DNA of 53,577 nt, from contig JAGONT010000015.1 of assembly GCA_017992885.1 (NCBI GenBank), positions 1-53,577 on the forward strand, read 5' to 3'. The DNA comes from Alphaproteobacteria bacterium (GTDB lineage Bacteria > Pseudomonadota > Alphaproteobacteria > UBA9655). The notes beneath the pieces were generated by a model, which had not been told where the DNA came from, ran no database searches, and saw nothing but the letters and a program-made list of their open reading frames with translations. The position numbers and the translations under genes are program-made. This document shows positions 36,403 through 44,649 of this stretch, in pieces. Each line of letters begins with the position of its first letter. Position 1 is the first letter of the stretch.

Positions 36403-36867
36403 TTACTTTTTCGTTAACATTGTTTTAGGACTCATCAGAAAAGAATGCTTTGGATTGATGAGGATCCCTTCTTTTAAGGCTGTTCTCCCGATCAACATTC
36501 GGAAGCCCATTTCATCTCTATTTGCTAGAGAAATTTCTATGACTGATGAAAACTCTCCTATTTTTAAGGTTGTGCTAATGATAAACCGTTGTTGTGCGTG
36601 ACCCGTTGAACTTGTTATCCATCGGTAATCTACAATAGGACAAATGCAAGTGTAAGTAATTAAATCATTATCTTGAATGGGGTGAAGATCAAATCGGACA
36701 CACTCTTTTTGCTCATAAGTAAGTGTTGATAGCTCAAAAGCATGAAGAGATGAGGTTTTAGCACCTGTATCAATCTTAACCTTAATCGCGTCAATTCCAA
36801 ATTCAGGAAGTTGTGCCCACTCTCGCCACCCAGCAATAAGCTTTGGTTTAGTGATTTTTCGTTTCAT
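36403..36867 (-). CDS. rimB: RimB, retropepsin-like protease-family protein
   Basis: The 154-residue product belongs to the family once called ATP-dependent zinc proteases (PF05618), with a retropepsin-like fold. The active-site motif is [13 protein letters not shown] (Asp at about residue 33), and the [10 protein letters not shown] segment matches the second conserved region. RimB pairs with RimK in many genomes and modulates S6 modification. Its start overlaps the HIT gene stop by four bases. Confidence 0.9.
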   Translation of the reverse strand: MKRKITKPKLIAGWREWAQLPEFGIDAIKVKIDTGAKTSSLHAFELSTLTYEQKECVRFDLHPIQDNDLITYTCICPIVDYRWITSSTGHAQQRFIISTTLKIGEFSSVIEISLANRDEMGFRMLIGRTALKEGILINPKHSFLMSPKTMLTKK

Positions 36868-37229
36868 GGCTTTTGTGAAAGCATAGGGCCTAAAGGGTGT
36901 CCTCCAAAAATGTGAATATGATAGTGGGGAATTTCTTGTCCTGCGTGAAGACCGTGGTTAGAAAGAATTCTAAAGCCGTTCTTTTGCAGCTTAAGGAGCT
37001 TAATAACATTGTGCACGGCTTTATTAAATCCAACCATCAATTCAGGACTTGCCTTTTCAGAAAAATCTAAAAAAGAAATAAATTCACCTTTGGGGATGAC
37101 TAAAACATGAATAGGGGCTTTGGGGTTAATATCAGGAAAAGCAGAAGCGTATTCATCTTCATAAAGAAGCTGAACTGGAAGCTCTTTTCGAAGAATGCGC
37201 GCAAAAACATTGTTTTTATCATACTCCAT
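36864..37229 (-). CDS. HIT-family nucleotide hydrolase (HinT-like)
   Basis: The 121-residue protein has the histidine triad HYHIHIFGG near the C-terminus and the N-terminal NVFARILRKELP typical of HinT. Such proteins hydrolyse nucleoside phosphoramidates and acyl-AMPs. An ATG at 37250 is in frame, but the ATG at 37229 with GAGGAG upstream matches the family N-terminus better. First gene of a HIT-rimB-rimK operon, divergent from hslV. Confidence 0.92.
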   Translation of the reverse strand: MEYDKNNVFARILRKELPVQLLYEDEYASAFPDINPKAPIHVLVIPKGEFISFLDFSEKASPELMVGFNKAVHNVIKLLKLQKNGFRILSNHGLHAGQEIPHYHIHIFGGHPLGPMLSQKP

Positions 37230-37317
37230 CGTGTATTCTTCTCCTCTCATACGGTGACAAGAAAGCCTCGCGTATGTTATTTTTTATATGTTTTATCATA
37301 TTTTAGGAAAATGACCA

Positions 37318-37866
37318 ATGAGTGAAAACGAATTTAAGTCTTGGCGTGGGACCACTATTTTATCTGTGAGAAAAGGAAAAGATGTCGTTATTGCAGGAGA
37401 TGGTCAAGTTTCAATGGGAAACTTGATTCTGAAATCCAATGTTCGGAAAGTGCGGCGTTTGGGTAAGGGAGATGTCATTTCTGGTTTTGCCGGATCAACT
37501 GCGGATGCTTTAGCTCTTTTTGAACGACTTGAAGCTAAGCTGGAACAGCATCCCCAACAATTGACGCGAGCATGTGTTGATCTTGCCAAGGACTGGCGGA
37601 AAGATCGTTATCTCCGCCGTTTGGATGCGATGATGGCCGTTGTGAATTCTACCCATTCTCTCATTCTCACGGGTGCAGGAGATGTCTTTGAACCTGAAGA
37701 TGGTTTAATTGGCATTGGTTCAGGGGGAGCCTATGCTCTAGCAGCGGCCAGGGCTTTACTTGATATTGAAGAGTATACAGCGAAAATGATTGCAGAAAAG
37801 GCAATGAATATTGCAGCTGAAATTTGTATTTACACGAATAAAAATATTGTGATAGAGAGTCTTTAA
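37318..37866 (+). CDS. hslV: ATP-dependent protease peptidase subunit HslV
   Basis: HslV is the proteasome-like chamber of the HslUV protease. The 182-residue protein carries the catalytic N-terminal Thr as Thr12 in [12 protein letters not shown], so an 11-residue leader must be cut off to expose it. The GDGQVSMGN and [14 protein letters not shown] segments are typical. It is followed 10 bp later by hslU in one operon. Confidence 0.97.
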   Translation: MSENEFKSWRGTTILSVRKGKDVVIAGDGQVSMGNLILKSNVRKVRRLGKGDVISGFAGSTADALALFERLEAKLEQHPQQLTRACVDLAKDWRKDRYLRRLDAMMAVVNSTHSLILTGAGDVFEPEDGLIGIGSGGAYALAAARALLDIEEYTAKMIAEKAMNIAAEICIYTNKNIVIESL

Positions 37867-37876
37867 AGGTAAAATC

Positions 37877-39193
37877 ATGAGAATATCCCATTTTACACCC
37901 AGAGAAATAGTTTCAGAACTTAATCGATTTATCGTAGGTCAAGAAGAAGCAAAAAGAGCAGTGGCTATTGCTCTTCGGAATAGATGGCGACGTCTTCAAT
38001 TAGAAGATCATTTGAGAGATGAAGTTCTGCCAAAAAACATTTTGATGATTGGCCCCACAGGAGTTGGGAAAACTGAAATTGCCCGACGGCTGGCTCGGCT
38101 TGCCGAAGCTCCCTTTATTAAAGTTGAAGCGACAAAGTTTACAGAAGTCGGGTATGTCGGGCGCGATGTTGAACAAATGATTCGAGACCTTGTTGAAGTC
38201 TCGCTCAATTTAACACGGAGTCGATTACGACGTGAAGTCAGGGCTAAAGCTGAAAATTTGGCTGAAGAACGTGTTCTCAATGCCCTTGTTGGTGAAAATG
38301 CCGGAGAAGAAACCCGCCAGAAATTCCGCAAAAAGCTGCGGGCGAAAGCTTTAGATGATCGGGAAATTGAAGTTGAGCTGCTTGATAATAGTAATGCTCA
38401 AATGCCAACTATTGAAATTCCTGGAATGCCAGGTGCTCAAATGGGAATGTTAAGTCTAGGCGATATTTTTGGACGCAACGGGGCAACGCGTACAATTGAA
38501 AGAAAAATGCTGATTCCTGACGCTTTAGAAGCTCTTATCGCAGAGGAAAGTGATAAGCTTTTGGATCAAGATAAAGTTGTTAATGAAGCGCTTAAAAATG
38601 TTGAAGAAAATGGCATCGTCTTTATTGATGAAATTGATAAAGTTTCTGTTCGTTCAGAAAGTGGGGGGCCTGATGTCAGTCGAGAAGGGGTCCAGCGCGA
38701 TCTCTTGCCTCTTTTGGAAGGAACAAGCGTTTCAACAAAATATGGAACAGTCAAGACTGACCACATTCTTTTTATTGCGTCAGGGGCTTTTCACATCGCA
38801 AAGCCCTCGGATTTACTGCCAGAGCTTCAGGGGCGTTTGCCAAATCGGGTTGAACTTAAGGCCTTAAGTGCCGAGGATTTCATCCGTATTCTTACCGAGC
38901 CAGAAGCAAACTTGATTAAGCAATATCAAGCTCTTTTGCAAACTGAAGAGGTAAGCTTACTCTTTGAAGAAGAAGCCATTCATGAAATTGCCCATCTTGC
39001 AGCGGAAGTGAATCAGAATGTAGAAAACATTGGTGCGCGTAGACTGCATACGGTGATTGAAAAACTTTTAGAAGATATTAGTTTTAATGCTTCTGATAGG
39101 GGGGGTGAAAAAGTTATTATCACCGCCGAGCATGTGCGGAAAACTGTTGGGGATCTGGCGAAAAACTCTGATTTATCAAAGTTTATACTTTAG
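37877..39193 (+). CDS. hslU: HslUV protease ATPase subunit HslU
   Basis: HslU unfolds proteins and feeds them to HslV. The 438-residue AAA+ ATPase has Walker [16 protein letters not shown], the pore motif GYVGRDVE, Walker [11 protein letters not shown], and the family C-terminal end NSDLSKFIL, whose last residues insert into HslV to activate it. The inserted I-domain spans roughly residues 105-230. Confidence 0.98.
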   Translation: MRISHFTPREIVSELNRFIVGQEEAKRAVAIALRNRWRRLQLEDHLRDEVLPKNILMIGPTGVGKTEIARRLARLAEAPFIKVEATKFTEVGYVGRDVEQMIRDLVEVSLNLTRSRLRREVRAKAENLAEERVLNALVGENAGEETRQKFRKKLRAKALDDREIEVELLDNSNAQMPTIEIPGMPGAQMGMLSLGDIFGRNGATRTIERKMLIPDALEALIAEESDKLLDQDKVVNEALKNVEENGIVFIDEIDKVSVRSESGGPDVSREGVQRDLLPLLEGTSVSTKYGTVKTDHILFIASGAFHIAKPSDLLPELQGRLPNRVELKALSAEDFIRILTEPEANLIKQYQALLQTEEVSLLFEEEAIHEIAHLAAEVNQNVENIGARRLHTVIEKLLEDISFNASDRGGEKVIITAEHVRKTVGDLAKNSDLSKFIL

Positions 39194-39362
39194 GTTTAGG
39201 TTCCATCCACATTTGTAAGAAGTGTTTATTCTCTATTTGTTTGTCCTTAACCTGAGTTTTGGATAAATAAGGTCTTTTTATATTAAATCGGCGAAAAGTG
39301 CCACTGCCAGCTGCCTAGGATTAAATAAAGCAAAAGAAAGTCATCTTTTTTGTTCTTACTGA

Positions 39363-39387
39363 CACATAAACACAAACAGTTTATGTG
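39363..39387. other. Perfect 9-bp hairpin between hslU and the cold-shock gene
   Basis: CACATAAAC (39363-39371) and GTTTATGTG (39379-39387) pair perfectly around a 7-base loop. It lies between two convergent genes, so it may end or protect both transcripts. A T-run immediately after the stem is lacking on either strand, so termination is uncertain. Confidence 0.35.
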
Positions 39388-39441
39388 AAACTGAAGACGT
39401 TCTTTTTCTTACTTAATTATTTTTTTCTATTTTAGCTCCGC

Positions 39442-39978
39442 TTAACGGATGACGTTAAGAATTCGTGCTTCACGTCCTCGTTCAGAACTAGAAACTTTGA
39501 TAGAGACGCGCACTCCCGGTTCTAAGGATTCATAGCCTGCAGCACGTAAAACTGAGGCATGCAAAAAAATATCTCTTCCTCCATCATCGGGGTAGACAAA
39601 TCCAAACCCTTTTAAAGGATTGAACCATTTTACTTCACCTTCGATATCCTCTAAGGTTTCAGGATCAAAGACGGGTGAGCGTGCCCCTAAAAAGGCAGGG
39701 GAGAACCGTGGTTCACGTGGCGCAAATTTAACTTCTAGAACGCGAAGAACTTGATGCCCACGTCGGCCAGGACCAATATCACAAACGATTGTATCCCCTT
39801 CTTCAACTCGCCGACATCCGGCTGCATCTAATACAGAAAAATGCATAAAAATGTCAGCCACTTCGTCATCTACAACTAAAAAGCCATATCCTTTCTCAGG
39901 ATTATACCACTTTACCTTAGCTTCGATACGTTCAATCTCACTTTCATTAATATCATTAATCGCAGCTTGATTCATCAT
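39442..39978 (-). CDS. Double cold-shock-domain protein
   Basis: The 178-residue protein has two cold-shock domains. Each shows the RNP1/RNP2 pattern: KVKWYNPEKGYGFLVVDD with DIFMHFSVL (about 22-55), and EVKWFNPLKGFGFVYPDD with DIFLHASVL (about 114-150). They bind single-stranded RNA or DNA. Two-domain CSPs are common in alphaproteobacteria. The start is the second of two adjacent ATGs or the first; both are possible. The long AT-rich upstream region may provide a cold-responsive leader, which is inference. Confidence 0.93.
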   Translation of the reverse strand: MMNQAAINDINESEIERIEAKVKWYNPEKGYGFLVVDDEVADIFMHFSVLDAAGCRRVEEGDTIVCDIGPGRRGHQVLRVLEVKFAPREPRFSPAFLGARSPVFDPETLEDIEGEVKWFNPLKGFGFVYPDDGGRDIFLHASVLRAAGYESLEPGVRVSIKVSSSERGREARILNVIR

Positions 39979-40563
39979 TTTAACTATCCCTACTCAATTA
40001 TGAAAACTTATGCTTTTTCTTTATTGGAAAATCAAGAAATCAAAAAGTATCCCTCTTTATTTTTTTAAAAAGTTGCATAAATACAACTTTGACTTCTTTC
40101 CCTCGTTAAAAAAATATCACTTTTAGTTTTATCTTTCAATATTTATTATTCATTTGTAGGCAATGATTTTGAGATTCAGAGTGATTTTTACATACTTTTG
40201 CTGTGTTAAATTCGAAATTTTTTTATTTTATATGATAAATTTTTTTGAAAGTATGCATCGGTATTTGTGTTGTGTCTCTTTTTTCGGTTCCTCTTTCCAT
40301 GACCTTGCATTCAGAGCTTTAGGTTTTATGTAATAAATTTTATTTTCTTACAATAGGATGCAAAAAAATCTTAAAAAAGAGTTAAAAAATGACGACATTG
40401 CTATTTATTTTATGCTAAACTATCAATCAGGATGAAAAGTAAGAAAAACAACTTGTTTTTTACATGTCTTGCTTATCAATAAGAAACATTATTTTTGTAA
40501 AATTTAATATAAGTCCAATTCTGCTCTGAGTGAACTGTTAAATATTACCTAATGGAGGAATAT
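39979..40563. other. Long AT-rich intergenic region
   Basis: About 580 bp between divergent genes, very rich in T and A. No gene, tRNA or transposon fragment was recognised. Cold-shock genes often carry long untranslated leaders, which could account for part of it. Several TATAAT-like words occur by chance in such AT-rich sequence, so I do not call promoters here. Confidence 0.4.
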
Positions 40564-40890
40564 ATGACCGTCAAAGATACAGTGCAAGACACCATTTTAA
40601 AGCTTGAGTCTTTATGTAAGTCTTGTGAATCAGCTCCTTTCGTAAAACTTAAAAGTATCGAAAAAACAGTTGGGTATTTAAGCAAAGAAGTTCAAACGCT
40701 TGATCTTGCCTCTGATCAAATTTTAAAGAAAGACCTCAATACGCTTCAAAGTGCTCTTCTGAAACTCTCATCTGTATTAAAAGAGCAACAGGTAAACCTC
40801 GAACGCCAAGTTCAAGAAATTCATCTTCATCAACGGGCTCTGCATGCGTATGCACATGTTGCCAATAATAATTTGGGCTCCTTCGCGTAA
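40564..40890 (+). CDS. Small helical protein of unknown function
   Basis: The 108-residue product starts at the ATG 40564, which has GGAGG seven bases upstream; an ATG at 40552 overlaps that ribosome site and is less likely. The protein is almost entirely predicted helix with heptad-like Leu spacing (about 10-90) and two early cysteines (LCKSCESAP). No signal peptide and no membrane segment. I do not recognise the family; the long helical hairpin layout resembles secretion chaperones such as FlgN only in general shape. Confidence 0.65.
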   Translation: MTVKDTVQDTILKLESLCKSCESAPFVKLKSIEKTVGYLSKEVQTLDLASDQILKKDLNTLQSALLKLSSVLKEQQVNLERQVQEIHLHQRALHAYAHVANNNLGSFA

Positions 40891-40906
40891 ATCCGTGGAG
40901 TACTGA

Positions 40907-41833
40907 TTATTGAAAACTGAATTTGCGTCGACGGGCTTCGTCGTAGCTAAGGGAAATAATTGCTCCCATCAAAACAAAGGCTCCCATACAGGTCCAAAAA
41001 GAGGGGATCTCTGCAAAGGCAACTAAGCCAATCAGCGAACTAGCAAACCACTTGGTAAAGCCATAAGGCAGGAGATAGCTAACCTCAGCAGTGGCATAAG
41101 CTTTACTTAAGCAAAGATGGGCAGCGGCTGACAATCCACCCATCATAAGCAACCATGGCCATTGCCATGCATCAGGCATCACACCATAAAAAAGAGTCGG
41201 AATGAAAAGGACGGGTGCCATAAAAAAGAGGAGATACACAACAATCAATTGTGGAGAGTCTCCTTTTGTGAGTTGGCGAATCATGAGAGTTGATCCTGAA
41301 AAACAGGTTGCAGCAAGAATGGGGAGAAGCGCAATTAAACTTAAAGTTCCTGGGATAAATGTTGTTTGGGAAATAAATCCTCCACCCAGAAAACCAATAA
41401 GTATTGCCAACCCTCGCTCTTTACCAATACTTTCCTTTAGAAAAATACGTGCGCCTGCTACCGTAATGAGAGGACCTAAAAACATGAGGGCAACGGCTTG
41501 AGTAATTTGCATATAAGATAAGGACATATACCATAAAACAACGCCAATTGCGGAAAGACCTATACGACAGGTTTGTAAAAGAGGATATTTTGTTTTCAAG
41601 GAGGCTGGGCCGTTTTGGAGAATCCAAGGCACAAGGAAAACAAGGCCAAATAAATATTGGAAAAACGCAATCTCATAAGCAGGCAGAGGACTATGCCCTA
41701 AGGACTCAGTGGTTTGAGATAGATATCGAACAATTCCATTAATAGCAGAAAAGCATAAAAAAGAGGTTACTTTCCAAAACGCTCCACGAAAATAAGGGGA
41801 TGTTTTCCAAAAAATGACTCCTGAGGTCATCAT
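40907..41833 (-). CDS. EamA/DMT transporter, copy 2 of a tandem pair
   Basis: The 308-residue inner-membrane protein has ten hydrophobic segments and two EamA halves. It is clearly related to its upstream neighbour: EIAFFQYLFGLVFLVPWIL here versus ELAFFETFFGLLFILPWIL there, and matching GGLSAAAHLCLSKAY versus GGLLATAYIFLQHAY. Its start overlaps the neighbour stop by four bases. Some rickettsial DMT carriers import S-adenosylmethionine; a similar uptake role is possible but not shown. Confidence 0.88.
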   Translation of the reverse strand: MMTSGVIFWKTSPYFRGAFWKVTSFLCFSAINGIVRYLSQTTESLGHSPLPAYEIAFFQYLFGLVFLVPWILQNGPASLKTKYPLLQTCRIGLSAIGVVLWYMSLSYMQITQAVALMFLGPLITVAGARIFLKESIGKERGLAILIGFLGGGFISQTTFIPGTLSLIALLPILAATCFSGSTLMIRQLTKGDSPQLIVVYLLFFMAPVLFIPTLFYGVMPDAWQWPWLLMMGGLSAAAHLCLSKAYATAEVSYLLPYGFTKWFASSLIGLVAFAEIPSFWTCMGAFVLMGAIISLSYDEARRRKFSFQ

Positions 41834-42858
41834 GCCGCTACAGCTGTGGCTTGCTTCGTCTTCATGTGTTGAACCTCATTCTTACAAAGGCTAACAGTTG
41901 CTAAAAGAATAAAGAATGACCCTACACCTGTCCATATAGTTGGCCATTCACTAAAGAAAACCATGCCAATAACAGCTCCTGCAATAAGACGAGTAAAGCT
42001 CATGGGAATCAGATAAGTAATATCTGCAATGACATAGGCATGTTGCAAGAAAATATAGGCTGTAGCTAACAGACCGCCCATTATAATAAGACATGGCCAG
42101 TGCCAAGATTGGAGTTCTACCCATTGAAAGTAGGCTGCCGTGCCTAAAATGGGTAAAGAAAAAAGAAAGAGATAAAGACAAACTGTTTGGGGGCTGTCAC
42201 TTTTGACTTGTTTCTTTGCGAGCACAGCAGAGGTTGCATAACAAGCTGTTGCTCCCAAAGGAAATAGAATGAGTAGCCCAATGTCAGTTAAGCATGCTTT
42301 CCCGCCTAAGAGTTCGTGTCCTGTAATCATAAGGGCTCCGGCGAGAGCCGTTCCTATAGCAATAGCTCGGGCCCATCCGCATTTTTCGCCAAGGAAAAAC
42401 TTAGCCCCTAAAATCGAAAAAATAGGAGCAGCGTACTTAAAGGCGACAACCTGAACAATGGGCATTTTAGAAAGAGCTGTAAACCAGAGAACGATTCCTA
42501 GTGAAGCTGCAAAAGCGCGCGCAATGTAAAGAAGAGGAAATGTTATTTTCAAAGCCGATTTTCCAGTGGATAAAATCCAGGGGAGAATAAAAAGAAGCCC
42601 AAAAAAAGTTTCAAAAAAGGCCAATTCTGTGGGGGGTAGAGGCGTCATGCCAGCTTCTTTAGCTGTCAACGTAAAGTATCGAACAAAGCCATTAATACCT
42701 GAAAAACACAAGCAGGAGCAAACCTTAAATATGGCTCCTCGTAAAGCTGGATTATGCAATTTTTCAAAAAAACTTGTGTTTACAACGCTGGGAAGAGCCG
42801 TAGATATATTTGTCATAGGCTTGATCTTTTGCCTCTCAAAAACTGACCTAACTTCCAT
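41830..42858 (-). CDS. EamA/DMT transporter, copy 1 of a tandem pair
   Basis: The protein is a ten-helix DMT carrier with the same pattern as the following gene, so the pair arose by tandem duplication. Starts are possible at 42858 (342 residues) or 42816 (328 residues, MTNISTALPS); none has a clear ribosome site, and homology with copy 2 begins after both. A TTG at 42870 is also in frame. The gene leads a two-gene operon. Confidence 0.86.
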   Translation of the reverse strand: MEVRSVFERQKIKPMTNISTALPSVVNTSFFEKLHNPALRGAIFKVCSCLCFSGINGFVRYFTLTAKEAGMTPLPPTELAFFETFFGLLFILPWILSTGKSALKITFPLLYIARAFAASLGIVLWFTALSKMPIVQVVAFKYAAPIFSILGAKFFLGEKCGWARAIAIGTALAGALMITGHELLGGKACLTDIGLLILFPLGATACYATSAVLAKKQVKSDSPQTVCLYLFLFSLPILGTAAYFQWVELQSWHWPCLIIMGGLLATAYIFLQHAYVIADITYLIPMSFTRLIAGAVIGMVFFSEWPTIWTGVGSFFILLATVSLCKNEVQHMKTKQATAVAA

Positions 42859-42969
42859 ATAGCAATTCAAATTCTCTTTTGCCAGCTTTCTTTTTCAAGA
42901 ATACAAAAAGAAAATTAAGCTATTGAAAATAAATAAATTAATTACGTTTTAGAAATGAGGGGAAGGTTT

Positions 42970-43209
42970 TTATGAGTGATTGGGAAGATTTTTTTGAGTG
43001 TGGATCGTCGCACGAGATGACAACGTTTGCTCTTCGAGTAGTTTCCACCCTTGGTTTTTAGGAGACTGAAGACAGGGATCATCTTTATCCCACTCTGCAT
43101 GTGCTAAGGACGTAACTGTTATGGCTATGCCAATTAATACAGGAACAACCATAAAAAGAAAAAAGTGTTTTTGGGAAAAGCTCTTTTGAAGGATTGGCTT
43201 TGTCTTCAT
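42970..43209 (-). CDS. Small exported or membrane-anchored protein
   Basis: The 79-residue product has a single N-terminal hydrophobic segment (FFLFMVVPVLIGIAITV) ending in a cleavage-like SLAHAEW. The mature part (~40 residues) is hydrophilic with one Cys (DPCLQSP). ATG 43209 with AAGGA six bases upstream is a good start. No family recognised. Confidence 0.6.
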   Translation of the reverse strand: MKTKPILQKSFSQKHFFLFMVVPVLIGIAITVTSLAHAEWDKDDPCLQSPKNQGWKLLEEQTLSSRATIHTQKNLPNHS

Positions 43210-43375
43210 CAATCTTCCTTTACATGATTATTACAATCTGTTTTTACTATATCGAATAAGATTAAAATCTTTGTTAAGACTTCCTTCCAAAAGTGTTAAA
43301 TTCTATTTTTTATTATTCTTGAAATTGGTTTATGAAAAGAGGTAGGGTTAGCTTACTGAAGAATGAAAGAATCCC

Positions 43376-44359
43376 ATGGCGTTGCGTATTGGTTCAGTTG
43401 AATTGGAAGATCGAGTCATTTTAGCTCCTATGTCTGGTGTTACCGATATGCCTTTTCGTCGCCTCGTTAAACGGCGCGGTGTTGCTCTTGTGATTTCGGA
43501 AATGATTGCAAGCCAAGCAATGGTACGTCAGACACGTCAGTCTATATTGATGTCAACCCATGTGCCTGAAGAATATCCTATGGCGGTGCAACTTGCTGGG
43601 TGTGAACCTGAAGTTATGGCGGAAGCCGCAAAGCTAAATGTTGAACAAGGCGCAACTATTATTGATATTAATATGGGTTGTCCTATGAAGAAGGTTGTCA
43701 ATGGGTATGCGGGTTCAGCATTGATGCGAGATGAAAAACATGCCGCGCGAATCATCTCTGCAACCGTTAACGCCGTTAGTGTGCCTGTAACGCTTAAAAT
43801 GCGAATGGGATGGGATGATAACAGTTGCAATGCGCCTTCTCTTGCAAAAATTGCAGAGGAATGTGGTGTTCAAATGATTACAATCCATGGTCGAACACGT
43901 TGCCAGCTATACAATGGCAAAGCCGATTGGTCTTTTATTCGAAAAGTTAAAGAAGCGGTAAGCATTCCCGTTATTGGAAATGGTGATGTCGTTTCTGTTG
44001 AAGATGCAAAGCAGTTATTGGACGTTTCTGGAGCTGATGGTGTCATGATTGGCCGAGGGGCTTACGGACGACCCTGGTTTTTGCGACAGGTGAGCCATTT
44101 TCTTAAAACAGGAGAAAAGCTTTCTGCCCCTCCTTTAGAAGAACAAAAACATCTTGTTTTAGAGCACCTTGAGGATATGCTTATCCATTATGGAAAGGAT
44201 ACGGGAATTTTAATGGCTCGAAAGCACATGGGTTGGTATAGCAAGGGATTAGCCGAATCAGCAGAATTTCGAGTTGCTATTAACCAGGCAACGGTTGCGG
44301 AAGATGTTAAAAATTTGGTGAAAACATTTTACAATAAGAGCTTAGAAAGATGTATATGA
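43376..44359 (+). CDS. dusB: tRNA-dihydrouridine synthase DusB (NifR3)
   Basis: Dus enzymes reduce uridine in the D-loop of tRNA using FMN. The 327-residue product has the FMN-barrel start [15 protein letters not shown], the catalytic Cys motif [20 protein letters not shown] (Cys about residue 102), and the [11 protein letters not shown] and [13 protein letters not shown] phosphate-binding loops. It heads a gene run with the Fis-like gene, ntrY and ntrX, at the position where NifR3 precedes ntrBC in other alphaproteobacteria. Confidence 0.96.
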   Translation: MALRIGSVELEDRVILAPMSGVTDMPFRRLVKRRGVALVISEMIASQAMVRQTRQSILMSTHVPEEYPMAVQLAGCEPEVMAEAAKLNVEQGATIIDINMGCPMKKVVNGYAGSALMRDEKHAARIISATVNAVSVPVTLKMRMGWDDNSCNAPSLAKIAEECGVQMITIHGRTRCQLYNGKADWSFIRKVKEAVSIPVIGNGDVVSVEDAKQLLDVSGADGVMIGRGAYGRPWFLRQVSHFLKTGEKLSAPPLEEQKHLVLEHLEDMLIHYGKDTGILMARKHMGWYSKGLAESAEFRVAINQATVAEDVKNLVKTFYNKSLERCI

Positions 44360-44649
44360 GCGATTTTGATCAGCAACTTTATAGCCTGGGTCTTCGAAAA
44401 GTTATGGGTATATATTTAAGGCGTTACTTTGATATTCATGGGGATATTTTGCCTGTGGATGGAATTTATTCATACTTGATTAAAGAAATAGAAAAATCAT
44501 TGATTGAAGAAACTTTAAGACGTTTAAAAGGTAACCAGGTTCAAGTGGCAAAACTATTAGGAATTAATCGCAATACTTTAAGGCGAAAAATACAAGATCT
44601 TAACATCTCTTTTAAAATGCATACTCATGACATTTCGACAAACTTATGA
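44356..44649 (+). CDS. Stand-alone Fis-like DNA-binding protein (NtrC C-terminal type)
   Basis: The 97-residue product, from the ATG at 44356 overlapping the dusB stop by four bases, contains a helix-turn-helix [26 protein letters not shown] at about 57-82. The preceding part ([18 protein letters not shown]) resembles the dimer region in front of the HTH of alphaproteobacterial NtrC, and the overall length and layout match E. coli Fis (98 residues). Receiver and AAA+ domains of NtrC are absent and no trace precedes it, since dusB is directly adjacent. It ends 23 bases inside ntrY. Confidence 0.85.
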   Translation: MSDFDQQLYSLGLRKVMGIYLRRYFDIHGDILPVDGIYSYLIKEIEKSLIEETLRRLKGNQVQVAKLLGINRNTLRRKIQDLNISFKMHTHDISTNL

